Under the pieces are notes generated by a model. It was not told the DNA's origin and did no database searches. It saw only the letters and a program-made list of their open reading frames with translations. Made by a program: the position numbers and the translations under genes. 64,000 nt of DNA from Nocardioides daedukensis (lineage in GTDB: Bacteria > Actinomycetota > Actinomycetes > Propionibacteriales > Nocardioidaceae): assembly GCF_013408415.1 (NCBI RefSeq), contig NZ_JACCAA010000001.1, positions 3,472,001 through 3,536,000 of the forward strand, written 5' to 3'. This document shows positions 24,635 to 33,228 of this stretch, in pieces. Positions within the stretch are counted from its first letter, which is position 1. Each line of letters starts with the position of its first letter.

Positions 24635-26233
24635 TTGACGCATCCCGCACCCGCCACAGCGGAACCCCCGGCGCCCTCGGGCGCAGGAGGCGAACGACCC
24701 GCTGGCCGGGCGATGATGGTGGTCCTGCTCGTGGCCGTCTTCATCTGCGCCGCGTGCGGACTGGTCTACGAGCTGGCCCTGGTCACCCTGGGCAGCTATC
24801 TCCTGGGCAGCTCGATCACCCAGACCTCGATCGTCATCGCGGTCACGATGTTCGCGATGGGCATCGGCGCCCTGGTCGCCAAGGGATGGCTCGGCCGCCC
24901 GCTCCTGGCGTTCCTGGCCGTCGAGCTCGGGCTCGCCGTCGTCGGTGGGTTCAGCGTCCCGATGCTCTACCTCGCCTTCGCCTGGCTGGAGTTCTACACC
25001 CCGGCGATGGTGCTCTGCGCGTTCGCGATCGGGCTCCTGATCGGGGCCGAGATCCCGTTGCTGATGGAGCTGCTGCAGCGGCTGCGTGCCCAGGACGCGG
25101 CACGCGCGGTGGCCAACATCAACGCGGTGGACTACATCGGCGCCCTGGTCGGTGGCCTGGCCTTCCCGTTCCTGCTGCTCCCGCTGTTCGACCTGTTGAT
25201 CGGCACCCTGGTGGTGGCCGCGTTCAACGTCGCGGCGGCCTGGTTGGTCGCGTTCGCGCTGCTGCGGGGCCGCCGCCGGCTGGGACAGGCCAGCGTCGTG
25301 TGTGCGCTGGTCCTGGCCCTGTTGGCCACGATGGCGTGGAAGGCCTCCGAGTTCGAGGCGACCGCGCGTCAGCTGCTCTACCGCGACCCGATCATCCACG
25401 CCGAGCGCTCGGCGTACCAGGACATCGTGGTGACCCGTGGCGGCATCGTCGGCCCCGAGCGCGCGGACGTCAGGCTCTTCCTGGACGGCGACCTGCAGTT
25501 CTCCTCGGTCGACGAATACCGCTATCACGAGGCGCTGGTCCACCCGGCGATGGCCGGAGCGCACCGTCGGGTGCTGATCCTCGGCGGCGGCGACGGGCTG
25601 GCGCTCCGGGAGGTGCTGAAGTATGACGACGTCGAGGAGGTCGACCTGGTCGACCTCGATCCCGCGGTGACCGACCTGGCCCGCACCTTCGAGCCGATCA
25701 GCAGCCTCAACCGGCACTCGTTCGACGATCCCCGGGTGAGGCGGACCTCGGCGGACGCCTTCACCTGGGTCCGCGAGAACACCGACAGCGAGCGCTTCGA
25801 CGCGATCATCGTCGACTTCCCGGACCCCGACTCCACGGCCACCGCCAAGCTCTACTCGCAGGAGCTCTACGCGATGCTGCGCCCGATGCTGGAACGCGAC
25901 GGGCGGATGGTGGTGCAGTCGGGGAGCCCATTCTTCGCCGCCAACGCCTTCTGGTGCGTACGTCGTACCCTCGCCGCCACCGGCCTGTCCACCGTCCCGT
26001 TCCATGTCGACGTGCCGTCCTTCGGCGACTGGGGGTTCGTGCTGGCGACCCACGGCCCGAGCAAGCTCGCACTGCCCGCCGAGCGGCCGGCCGGGCTGCG
26101 CTTCGCCACCCCCGAGGTGCTGCGGGCGGCGACCGTCTTCCCGCCCGACCGCGCCGACCGACCGGGCGAGGTCTCCACGCTGCTGGATCCGGCGATCCTG
26201 GACTACACGCGCAGCGGCTGGGTCGGCTACTGA
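24635..26233 (+). CDS. Membrane-embedded spermidine synthase-like aminopropyltransferase
   Basis: 532 residues from TTG at 24635; ATG at 24713 is a shorter alternative. Seven membrane helices occupy about residues 27-232. The C-terminal cytoplasmic domain has SAYQDIVVTR, VLILGGGDGLALREVL (SAM-type site), EVDLVDLDPAV, and VDFPDPDS with the catalytic Asp region of polyamine synthases. Classical spermidine synthases use decarboxylated SAM; no SAM decarboxylase gene is present here, so donor and acceptor are unknown. Last gene of the DUF cassette. Confidence 0.87.
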   Translation: MTHPAPATAEPPAPSGAGGERPAGRAMMVVLLVAVFICAACGLVYELALVTLGSYLLGSSITQTSIVIAVTMFAMGIGALVAKGWLGRPLLAFLAVELGLAVVGGFSVPMLYLAFAWLEFYTPAMVLCAFAIGLLIGAEIPLLMELLQRLRAQDAARAVANINAVDYIGALVGGLAFPFLLLPLFDLLIGTLVVAAFNVAAAWLVAFALLRGRRRLGQASVVCALVLALLATMAWKASEFEATARQLLYRDPIIHAERSAYQDIVVTRGGIVGPERADVRLFLDGDLQFSSVDEYRYHEALVHPAMAGAHRRVLILGGGDGLALREVLKYDDVEEVDLVDLDPAVTDLARTFEPISSLNRHSFDDPRVRRTSADAFTWVRENTDSERFDAIIVDFPDPDSTATAKLYSQELYAMLRPMLERDGRMVVQSGSPFFAANAFWCVRRTLAATGLSTVPFHVDVPSFGDWGFVLATHGPSKLALPAERPAGLRFATPEVLRAATVFPPDRADRPGEVSTLLDPAILDYTRSGWVGY

Positions 26234-26356
26234 GAAGTCGCTGAGGAAGCGTGCCTCGACCGCATCGAATCTTGGTCTCGTGGGTAGCATGGCCTGCGGC
26301 GTAGGGCTGACCGGTCCTGATGCCGGCTCGACCATCTACCCAGGGAGTTCCTCCTC

Positions 26357-29152
26357 GTGCCTGCCATCCTCGACAAGATCCTCCGCATCGGCGAGGGCAA
26401 GATCCTTCGCGAGCTCGAGGCGATCGCCAAGGCCGTCAACGCCATCGAGGACGAGTTCGTCAAGATGAGCGACGACGAGCTCCGCGGGATGACTGCAGAG
26501 TTCAAGGAGCGCCTGGCGAAGGGCGAGACCCTCGACGACATCATGCCGGAGGCCTTCGCCACGGTCCGCGAAGCCGCCAACCGGGTGATCGGCCAGCGCC
26601 ACTACGACGTCCAGATCATGGGTGGCGCGGCGCTGCACAAGGGCAACATCGCCGAGATGAAGACCGGTGAGGGCAAGACGCTGGTCGCGACCCTTCCCGC
26701 CTACCTCAACGCCCTTGCCGGACAGGGCGTCCACGTGGTCACCGTCAACGACTACCTGGCCAAGTTCCAGTCCGAGATGATGGGCCGCATCCACCACTTC
26801 CTCGGGCTGAGCACCGGCGTGATCCTGCCGTCGATGCGTCCCGCGGAGCGTCGCGAGGCCTATGCCTGCGACATCACCTACGGCACCAACAACGAGCTCG
26901 GCTTCGACTACCTGCGCGACAACATGGCGGCCAGCATCGAGGACTGCGTGCAGCGCGGCCACGGCTTCGCCATCGTCGATGAGGTCGACTCGATCCTGAT
27001 CGACGAGGCTCGCACCCCGTTGATCATCTCCGGCCCGACCCAGGACGAGGTCCGCTGGTATGCCGAGTTCGCGAAGATCGCGCGTGCGATGACCCGCGAC
27101 GTCGACTACGAGGTCGACGAGAAGAAGCGGACCATCTCCGTGCTCGAGTCCGGGATCACCACCGTCGAGGACCACCTCGGCATCGAGAACCTCTATGACT
27201 CGGTCAACACGCCGCTGATCTCCTTCATGAACAACTCCATCAAGGCCAAGGAGCTGTTCCGCAAGGACAAGGAATATGTCGTCATGGACGGCGAGGTGCT
27301 CATCGTCGACGAGCACACCGGCCGCATGCTCGCCGGTCGCCGCTACAACGACGGGCTGCACCAGGCCATCGAGGCCAAGGAGGGCGTGACCGTCCGCGAG
27401 GAATACCAGACCCTCGCCACCGTCACCCTGCAGAACTACTTCCGCCTCTACAAGAAGCTCTCCGGGATGACCGGTACGGCGATGACCGAGGCCAGCGAGT
27501 TCGACAAGATCTACAACCTCGGCGTCGTTCCCATCCCGACCAACAAGCCGATGCAGCGCAATGACCAGCCCGACCTCGTCTACCGGACCGAGGACGCCAA
27601 GTTCGAGGCGGTCGCCGACGACATCGCGGAGCGCCACGGCAAGGGCCAGCCGGTGCTGATCGGCACGGTCTCGGTCGAGAAGTCCGAGCGCCTGTCCACG
27701 CTGCTCAAGAAGCGCAACATCCCGCACAGCGTGCTGAACGCGAAGGTGCACGCCGACGAGGCGCGGATCGTCGCGATGGCCGGCCACAAGGGCGCGGTCA
27801 CCGTGGCCACGAACATGGCCGGACGAGGCACCGACATCATGCTCGGTGGCTCGGTGGAGTTCCTTGCCGACGAGGAGCTGCGCAAGAAGGGCATCGAGCC
27901 GACCGGCGACACCGCCGAGCAGTACGAGGCCGAGTGGGAGCCCACGCTCGCGCGCATCAAGGAGCAGGTCAAGGCCGAGCACGACGAGGTGAAGAAGGCC
28001 GGCGGACTCTATGTCGTCGGCACCGAGCGTCACGAGTCGCGCCGCATCGACAACCAGCTCCGCGGTCGTTCCGGCCGTCAGGGAGACCCGGGGGAGTCGC
28101 GCTTCTACCTCTCGCTCCAGGACGAGCTGATGCGCCTGTTCAAGGCCGACATGGTCGACCGGATGCTCACCGTGCTGAAGATCCCGGACGACGTGCCGAT
28201 CGAGCACAAGCGGGTCACCAACTCGATCGCCAGCGCGCAGTCGCAGCTCGAGGCCCAGAACTTCGAGTCCCGCAAGAACGTCCTGAAGTATGACGACGTG
28301 ATGGACCGCCAGCGCCACGTCATCTATGACGAGCGGCGCGAGGTCCTCGAGGGTGCGGACCTCAAGGACCAGATGATCACCTTCATCGACGACGTCATCG
28401 AGGGCTACGTCAACGGCGCCACCGAGGGCTTCGCGGAGGAGTGGGACCTCGAGGCGCTGTGGGTCGCGCTCAAGCAGCTCTACCCGATCACGATCACCCT
28501 CGACGAGATCGAGGAGCGTGCGGGTGGACGGGCCGCGCTGTCGCGCACCGAGATGATCAGCGAGCTCCAGGCGGACGCCCAGGCGGCCTATGCCGAGCGC
28601 GAGGCGACACTCGGCGAGGAGAACATGCGTGACCTCGAGCGCCGCGTCGTGCTCTCGGTGCTCGACCGCAAGTGGCGCGACCACCTCTACGAGATGGACT
28701 ACCTGCGCGAGGGCATCTACCTGCGTGCCTACTCGCAGCGCGACCCGCTGGTGGAGTACCAGCGCGAGGGCTTCGACATGTTCACCGCGATGATGGACAG
28801 CATCAAGGAGGAGTCGGTCGGCTTCCTGTTCAACCTGGACGTCCAGGTTGAGGAGGAGGAGCCTGCCGGTGAGGTCGAGGGCGACGCCCCGGCTGCCGAG
28901 GAGGAGCACACTCCCCGGATCACGGCCAAGGGCCTCGAGGCACCCAAGCAGGTGCAGAACCTCTCCTACACCGGTCCCGCGGAGGACGGCGAGGCCGAGG
29001 TCACCGGCCCGGCCCCGGCGAGCAACGCCGACGACCCGTTCGCCGGCACCGGCCGCAACGCCGACTGCCCGTGCGGTTCGGGCAAGAAGTACAAGAAGTG
29101 CCACGGGGCGCCGAACGGTCCGACCGGGCACACCACCCGCGTCAACGGCTGA
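26357..29152 (+). CDS. secA: Preprotein translocase ATPase SecA
   Basis: 931 residues. Walker A MKTGEGKT is near residue 101, the DEAD-like [16 protein letters not shown] near 210, and [25 protein letters not shown] near 555. The C-terminal zinc motif [14 protein letters not shown] (about 904-917) is present, as in the housekeeping SecA1 that binds SecB or ribosomes. It drives export through SecYEG. The GTG start has AGGGAG upstream. The last codons and the stop are duplicated directly downstream, where the second copy forms a terminator hairpin. Confidence 0.97.
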   Translation: MPAILDKILRIGEGKILRELEAIAKAVNAIEDEFVKMSDDELRGMTAEFKERLAKGETLDDIMPEAFATVREAANRVIGQRHYDVQIMGGAALHKGNIAEMKTGEGKTLVATLPAYLNALAGQGVHVVTVNDYLAKFQSEMMGRIHHFLGLSTGVILPSMRPAERREAYACDITYGTNNELGFDYLRDNMAASIEDCVQRGHGFAIVDEVDSILIDEARTPLIISGPTQDEVRWYAEFAKIARAMTRDVDYEVDEKKRTISVLESGITTVEDHLGIENLYDSVNTPLISFMNNSIKAKELFRKDKEYVVMDGEVLIVDEHTGRMLAGRRYNDGLHQAIEAKEGVTVREEYQTLATVTLQNYFRLYKKLSGMTGTAMTEASEFDKIYNLGVVPIPTNKPMQRNDQPDLVYRTEDAKFEAVADDIAERHGKGQPVLIGTVSVEKSERLSTLLKKRNIPHSVLNAKVHADEARIVAMAGHKGAVTVATNMAGRGTDIMLGGSVEFLADEELRKKGIEPTGDTAEQYEAEWEPTLARIKEQVKAEHDEVKKAGGLYVVGTERHESRRIDNQLRGRSGRQGDPGESRFYLSLQDELMRLFKADMVDRMLTVLKIPDDVPIEHKRVTNSIASAQSQLEAQNFESRKNVLKYDDVMDRQRHVIYDERREVLEGADLKDQMITFIDDVIEGYVNGATEGFAEEWDLEALWVALKQLYPITITLDEIEERAGGRAALSRTEMISELQADAQAAYAEREATLGEENMRDLERRVVLSVLDRKWRDHLYEMDYLREGIYLRAYSQRDPLVEYQREGFDMFTAMMDSIKEESVGFLFNLDVQVEEEEPAGEVEGDAPAAEEEHTPRITAKGLEAPKQVQNLSYTGPAEDGEAEVTGPAPASNADDPFAGTGRNADCPCGSGKKYKKCHGAPNGPTGHTTRVNG

Positions 29153-29183
29153 GCAGCTCCACGAGAAACGGCTGAGCCGCTCC
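29144..29183 (+). repeat. Duplicated end of secA
   Basis: AACGGCTGAGCAGCTCC at 29144-29160, which includes the secA stop codon, recurs at 29167-29183 as AACGGCTGAGCCGCTCC, with 16 of 17 bases identical. Confidence 0.85.
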
Positions 29184-29201
29184 GCCCGAGCGGCTCAGCC
29201 G
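29169..29201. terminator. Terminator hairpin between secA and convergent gene
   Basis: CGGCTGAGCCGCT at 29169-29181 pairs perfectly with AGCGGCTCAGCCG at 29189-29201 around a seven-base loop. The right arm contains the stop codon of the minus-strand Rv3235-like gene. It should stop transcription from both sides. Confidence 0.75.
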
Positions 29202-29782
29202 AACTCGAGCGCGGTGGCCTGCCAGCGCCCGCCGAGCACCTCGAGTCGTCCGGCGAGCACCCGGAAGCGCGGACCGCAGCGCAGCAGCGCGGAGAACTCG
29301 ACGACCTCGTCGTCGAGGAAGCTGGTGTGCACCGTCTGGACCTGCGGGCGCACTGCCGGGTGCCGCGAGGGACCCTTGCCGCCCTGGTGCACCCTGGCTC
29401 GGGAGACGACGCCGGCCCGGTAGGCGAGCTCGTTGTGCACCGCCGGTGTCGTCCAGCGCAACAGCTGCGAGACCGGTCGCGCCCCGTTGGTGACCTCGGA
29501 GACGGCTTGGCTGAACGTGTGCACCCAACGCTGCAGGTCACGTCGTACGACGGCGGGCACGTCGACCACGTCGGCTCCCCGCAGGGCGGTCGTGGGGGCA
29601 GAGGCCGGGGGCTCGAGGGCGGAGTCGATCTCGAGGGCCAGGGTTCCTTGCACGCTGGTCGTGCCGAGCCCGTCACCACGGCGGGGACTCACCAGTGACA
29701 TCACGGCCCGGGGGTTGCCTGCGGTGACCGAGCGCGGGCCGGTGGCAGTGCGGGGGCCGGTGGCTGTGCGGTTGCTGTTCAT
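29195..29782 (-). CDS. Rv3235-like protein (DUF6459 type)
   Basis: 195 residues. The C-terminal two thirds (VVDVPAVVRRDLQRWVHTFSQAVSEV, then LLRWTTPAVHNELAYRAG, then EVVEFSALLRCGPRFRVLAGRLEVL) match the Rv3235 family found near secA in actinobacteria. The N-terminus carries a near-repeat RTATGPRTATGP. No membrane segment. ATG at 29782 is chosen because AAGGAG lies five bases upstream and the ATG shares a base with the LysM gene's stop. Function unknown. Confidence 0.75.
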   Translation of the reverse strand: MNSNRTATGPRTATGPRSVTAGNPRAVMSLVSPRRGDGLGTTSVQGTLALEIDSALEPPASAPTTALRGADVVDVPAVVRRDLQRWVHTFSQAVSEVTNGARPVSQLLRWTTPAVHNELAYRAGVVSRARVHQGGKGPSRHPAVRPQVQTVHTSFLDDEVVEFSALLRCGPRFRVLAGRLEVLGGRWQATALEFG

Positions 29783-30492
29783 CACTTCTCCTTGGGTGAG
29801 GCGGGCAGGTCGAGGGTGGTGCCGGGGTGGATCAGGTCGGGATCAGAACCGATCAGGTGCCGGTTGGCAGCCCAGATTTGGCGCCAGGCCCGGGTGATCT
29901 CGGAGTCGTCGGCTCCCGGTGCCAGGCGGGACTCGGCGAGTCCCCAGAGGCTGTCGCCGGGCTGCACGGTGTGCCGGGCACGGTGCGAGGCCGGCGACCC
30001 AGTCGGGTTGCGGGTCGGTTCCGGTCGGTCGTGGCCCGAGACCGGGGCCGGGTCCTGCGAGGCGGCCCGGTCGGGGAGCGGCAGGCCGGAGAGCACCGTC
30101 CGATCGCCGGGGACCGGCGCCGGCGGTTGCCCGACCGTGGTGTCCGCGTGCGCCGGCGCGAGGCCGGCGACAAGGCTCAGGCCACAGGCGGCCAGCACCA
30201 CGCGGCGCACGCCGGCTGGGCCGAAACCGATGTGGAGCGCGGTGCCGGCCTCGATGCAGGTGACCAGGGTGACCAGCCAGAACCACGCCAGGCACGCGGT
30301 GAGGACGACGGCCGCGCCGGGCACCAGGACCTCGTCGAACCGACCCGTGGCCAGGGTCTGGTCGTCCAGGGCCGCGGCACGAGCCAGGTCATCGGCAAGC
30401 AGTCGTAGGGCCGCTGCCGCCGCGGTGGTGACGACGGTGAGGACGAGCAGGCAACGCAGGAGCGGTGCCGGTGGTGATTCCCGAGTAATCAT
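29782..30492 (-). CDS. Membrane protein with C-terminal LysM domain
   Basis: 236 residues. Three membrane segments (about 12-35, 55-82, 93-115) are followed by a Pro-rich linker and a LysM domain at about 178-230 (HTVQPGDSLWGLAESRL, IWAANRHLIG, IHPGTTLDLP). The LysM module should bind peptidoglycan outside the membrane. It is translationally coupled to the Rv3235-like gene (TGATG). A TTGACT at 30529-30524 on the minus strand could be its -35, in an AT-rich gap with GCAAAC repeats. Confidence 0.83.
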   Translation of the reverse strand: MITRESPPAPLLRCLLVLTVVTTAAAAALRLLADDLARAAALDDQTLATGRFDEVLVPGAAVVLTACLAWFWLVTLVTCIEAGTALHIGFGPAGVRRVVLAACGLSLVAGLAPAHADTTVGQPPAPVPGDRTVLSGLPLPDRAASQDPAPVSGHDRPEPTRNPTGSPASHRARHTVQPGDSLWGLAESRLAPGADDSEITRAWRQIWAANRHLIGSDPDLIHPGTTLDLPASPKEK

Positions 30493-30556
30493 CGCAATGC
30501 TTTCGTTTGCGTGTGTTTGCTTGAGTCAATTCCTGTTCGGCGCCTTAGTCAAGCGT

Positions 30557-30565
30557 TTGTCCACA
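30557..30565 (+). promoter_or_regulatory. Single DnaA-box-like sequence
   Basis: TTGTCCACA matches the actinobacterial DnaA box. It lies alone in the divergent gap between the LysM gene and the next plus-strand gene, so it is not an origin; DnaA could act there as a regulator, or the match may be chance. Confidence 0.4.
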
Positions 30566-30601
30566 GGCTCCGCTCGCAAGGACCCGGTCGAAGGGAGGCC
30601 C

Positions 30602-30607
30602 TAGCCT
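30602..30607 (+). promoter_or_regulatory. -10 element TAGCCT of a leaderless transcript
   Basis: TAGCCT is followed by six bases and ATG at 30614. A GTG directly after the hexamer at 30608 is too close to be the first codon of this transcript, so the spacing decides for ATG. Confidence 0.55.
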
Positions 30608-30613
30608 GTGTCC

Positions 30614-31153
30614 ATGACCTGGGAGAGAGACCTGTTCGACTTCCTCGACGATCTCGAGGCGCAGGCAGAGAGCGCGTTCGCCGAGGAGCGTGAGTTCGAG
30701 GTGCTCGACCGAGCGCGCGGAGAATATGCCAGCGTCGGCCTGCTCGAGCGGCTGATGGCCAGCGTCGGGGGACAGGTCGGGTTGCACCTGCTCGGAGTGG
30801 GCCACCTCGAGGGACGACTGGCCAGGGTGGCCGACGGATGGTGCCTGCTGGAGAGCGGCGGCCACGAGTGGATGGTGCGCCTGAGCGCGATCGAGCTGGC
30901 ACGCGGCCTGTCGACCCGGGCGGTCCCGCCGGACGCCTGGCCGGTGACCGCCAAGCTCGGCTTCGGCTCAGCGCTGCGGCGGATTGCCGAGTCGGGGTCG
31001 CGGTGCCAGATCAGGCTGATCGGCGGGGGACAGTACGACGTACTGCCTCAGCGGGTGGGCGCCGACTTCCTCGAGGCCACGACCGGGACGCAGGGCGAGA
31101 GCGTCCTCTACCGGTTCGAGGCGATCGCCGCCGTGCACACGCCCCAGGGGTGA
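30614..31153 (+). CDS. Unidentified actinobacterial protein
   Basis: 179 residues, soluble. The N-terminal helix is very acidic (WERDLFDFLDDLEAQAESAFAEEREFEV). The middle (GGQVGLHLLGVGHLEGRLARVADGWCLLES, then WMVRLSAIELARGL) alternates beta-strand-like stretches and could form a small barrel; a second beta-rich part follows (CQIRLIGGGQYDVLPQRVG). I do not recognise a named family. It is alone between the LysM gene and the Tat/Mrp operon, which runs towards it. Confidence 0.75.
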   Translation: MTWERDLFDFLDDLEAQAESAFAEEREFEVLDRARGEYASVGLLERLMASVGGQVGLHLLGVGHLEGRLARVADGWCLLESGGHEWMVRLSAIELARGLSTRAVPPDAWPVTAKLGFGSALRRIAESGSRCQIRLIGGGQYDVLPQRVGADFLEATTGTQGESVLYRFEAIAAVHTPQG

Positions 31154-31180
31154 ACCGGTGAATGACCGGCCGAGCGCAGG

Positions 31181-31507
31181 TCAGGTCGCCTCGGGGTCGT
31201 AGGGCGGGAGCTCACCCTCGACGAGCGCGCGCCGATCCGCCTCGGCGGACTCGTTGTCGGCATCGTTCATCGCCTCGATGATGTGCTTGCGCACGATCGT
31301 GCGGGGATCCAGGTCGCGGAGCTCCAGGTCGGAGAACTCGGGGCCCAGCTCGTTGCGCAGGTCGTCGCGCGTGGTGTCGGCGAAGCTCTTCATCTGCCGG
31401 AAGAAGCGTCCCGCTTGACGGGCAAGATCAGGCAGCTTGTCCGGACCGAAGACGAGCACCGCCACCAGGGCGATGACTGCCATCTCCGGCAGCCCGACAC
31501 CGAACAC
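31181..31507 (-). CDS. tatB: Sec-independent translocase subunit TatB
   Basis: 108 residues with the Tat pattern: a short membrane helix beginning VGLPEMAVIALVAVLVFGPDKL, followed at once by the amphipathic helix LPDLARQAGRFFRQMKSF and an acidic tail. The Glu in the N-terminal helix and the FGPDKLP hinge favour TatB over TatA. It is the last gene of an operon after mrp, three bases away. In M. tuberculosis tatB follows htrA directly; here it is 23 kb away and on the other strand. Confidence 0.9.
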   Translation of the reverse strand: MFGVGLPEMAVIALVAVLVFGPDKLPDLARQAGRFFRQMKSFADTTRDDLRNELGPEFSDLELRDLDPRTIVRKHIIEAMNDADNESAEADRRALVEGELPPYDPEAT

Positions 31508-31510
31508 GGA

Positions 31511-32674
31511 TCAGAACCTGGCGGAAGGAGTCAGCCCGAGTTGCATGCCGGCCAGTCCGCGACCGCGACCGGAGAGGTGGTCGGCGACGCCGGCGAGTTC
31601 GCGAGCGGCAAGGGCCGACGGGTCGGCCTCGACGATCGGCTTGCCCACGTCGCCACCCTCGCGCAGGGAGATGTCGAGAGGAATCCGGGCGAGCACCTTG
31701 ACGTCATAGCCGAACCGCTCCGACAAGGTGGCGGCCACGCGGTCGCCGCCGCCGGAACCGAAGACCTCGAGGCGGTGGTCCTCGCCCTTCTCGGCGCAGT
31801 GCGGGCAGGGGAGATAGCTCATGTTCTCGATCACGCCCACCACACGCTGGTGCATCATCGAGGCCATCGTCCCGGCGCGCTCGGCGACCTCGGCCGCGGC
31901 CTCCTGCGGCGTGGTGACCACGACGACCTCGGCGCTGGGCAGGTGCTGGCCCAGGGAGATCGCGACGTCACCGGTGCCCGGCGGAAGGTCGAGCAGCAGC
32001 ACGTCGAGGTCGCCCCAGTAGACGTCGGCGAGCATCTGGACCAGGGCCCGGTCGAGCATCGGGCCACGCCATGCGACGACCTGGTCGCGACGCGGCTTGA
32101 GCATCCCGATCGAGATGACCGAGACGCCCGAGGAGGTGGGGACGGGCATGATCAGGTCGTCGACCTGGGTGGGGCGCGAGTCGCCCACACCGAGCATGGC
32201 CGGGACCGAGTGGCCATAGATGTCGGCGTCCACGATGCCGACCTTCAGGCCCTGCTTGGCGAACGACAGTGCGAGGTTGACGGTGACCGAGGACTTGCCG
32301 ACACCGCCCTTGCCGCTGGCGATCGCATAGACCTTGGTCAGCGACCCGGCCTGGGCGAAGGGGATCTCCCGCTCGGCCTTGCCGTCGGAGAGGACGTTCT
32401 TGAGCTCGCCACGCTGCTCGGCGGTCATCACGCCCAGCTCGAGGTCGACGCCACTCACGCCGGGGACCCGGCTGACGGCCGCGGTCACGTCACGATTGAT
32501 GGTGTCCTTGAGGGGGCAACCGGCGACGGTGAGGAGCACCTTGACCGACACCATGCCGGCCTCGCCGATCTCGACGGTGTCGACCATTCCGAGATCTGTG
32601 ATGGGACGCTTGATCTCGGGGTCGTTCACGGTGGCCAGCGCCGCGTGGACCTGCTCGATGGTGAGGGTGCTCAT
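31511..32674 (-). CDS. mrp: Mrp/ApbC-type Fe-S cluster carrier ATPase
   Basis: 387 residues. The N-terminal MIP18/DUF59 domain (about 5-85) precedes a deviant Walker A, SGKGGVGKSSVTVNLA, near residue 117 and the CPHC pair near residue 295 that would bridge a 4Fe-4S cluster in a dimer. The family delivers Fe-S clusters to target proteins. The start at 32674 has TAGTCT eight bases upstream. A member of the MgtE/CBS-DUF1003-mrp-tatB run. Confidence 0.93.
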   Translation of the reverse strand: MSTLTIEQVHAALATVNDPEIKRPITDLGMVDTVEIGEAGMVSVKVLLTVAGCPLKDTINRDVTAAVSRVPGVSGVDLELGVMTAEQRGELKNVLSDGKAEREIPFAQAGSLTKVYAIASGKGGVGKSSVTVNLALSFAKQGLKVGIVDADIYGHSVPAMLGVGDSRPTQVDDLIMPVPTSSGVSVISIGMLKPRRDQVVAWRGPMLDRALVQMLADVYWGDLDVLLLDLPPGTGDVAISLGQHLPSAEVVVVTTPQEAAAEVAERAGTMASMMHQRVVGVIENMSYLPCPHCAEKGEDHRLEVFGSGGGDRVAATLSERFGYDVKVLARIPLDISLREGGDVGKPIVEADPSALAARELAGVADHLSGRGRGLAGMQLGLTPSARF

Positions 32675-32685
32675 GGCTCCCAAGA

Positions 32686-33228
32686 CTACGCGCTACCCGG
32701 CGAGGAGTCGTTTCCGGGACCGGGATCTGGAGACTCGGGAGGAACCACACCGCGATCCTCCAGATCGCCCATCAGGGAGCGGAGCTCGGAGCGCAGGAAG
32801 TCGCGGGTGGTGGTCTCGCCGACGGCCATCCGCAACGAGGCGACCTCGCGGGCCAGGAACTCCATGTCGGCGTGGGCGCGCGCGTTGGCCTGACGGTCCT
32901 GCTCGGCGATCACCTTGTCCCGGGTCTCCTGCCGGTTCTGGGCGAGCAGGATCAGCGGAGCGGCGTACGAGGCCTGCAGGCTCAGCATCAGGGTGAGGAA
33001 GATGAACGGGTAGTCGTCCCAGCGCAGGTCCTCGGGTGCGAGCAGGTTCCACACGATCCAGATCAGCACGAAGGCCGTCATGTAGATCAGGAACTTGGCG
33101 GTCCCCATGAACCGGGCGAACTGCTCGGCGAAGACCCCGAACGTGTCCGAGTCGTACGACGGGCGCCGGACCAGGGAGCGACGTACGTCCTGGGGCGTGT
33201 CGAGGCGGGCGCGGCGCTGGTCAGCCAT
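32686..33228 (-). CDS. DUF1003 membrane protein
   Basis: 180 residues. Two adjacent membrane helices (about 42-62 and 73-97) contain the DUF1003 core, FLIYMTAFVLIWIVWNLL and YPFIFLTLMLSLQASYAAPLILLAQNRQ. A charged helical tail follows. It starts inside the end of the MgtE/CBS gene (eight-base overlap). The function is unknown; constant pairing with a CBS/MgtE-like cytoplasmic protein suggests they work together, which is inference. Confidence 0.9.
   Translation of the reverse strand: MADQRRARLDTPQDVRRSLVRRPSYDSDTFGVFAEQFARFMGTAKFLIYMTAFVLIWIVWNLLAPEDLRWDDYPFIFLTLMLSLQASYAAPLILLAQNRQETRDKVIAEQDRQANARAHADMEFLAREVASLRMAVGETTTRDFLRSELRSLMGDLEDRGVVPPESPDPGPGNDSSPGSA

Noticed and set aside
24602..26335. 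A 577-codon minus-strand frame opposite the spermidine-synthase-like gene
   Set aside because: Low-complexity Gln/Arg/Asp/Val composition with no recognisable domain, and fully opposite a gene with clear motifs.
26336..29131. A 931-codon open frame on the minus strand opposite secA
   Set aside because: It mirrors secA codon by codon, as happens in GC-rich genes, is rich in Asp/Val/Leu/Gly repeats without domains, and lacks a ribosome-binding site.
30557..30565. A replication origin
   Set aside because: Only one DnaA box is present, and no dnaA, dnaN or AT-rich unwinding region is in the window.
31283..32893. A 536-codon plus-strand frame opposite tatB and mrp
   Set aside because: It covers two well-supported minus-strand genes and shows no family motif; its composition is that of an antisense shadow.
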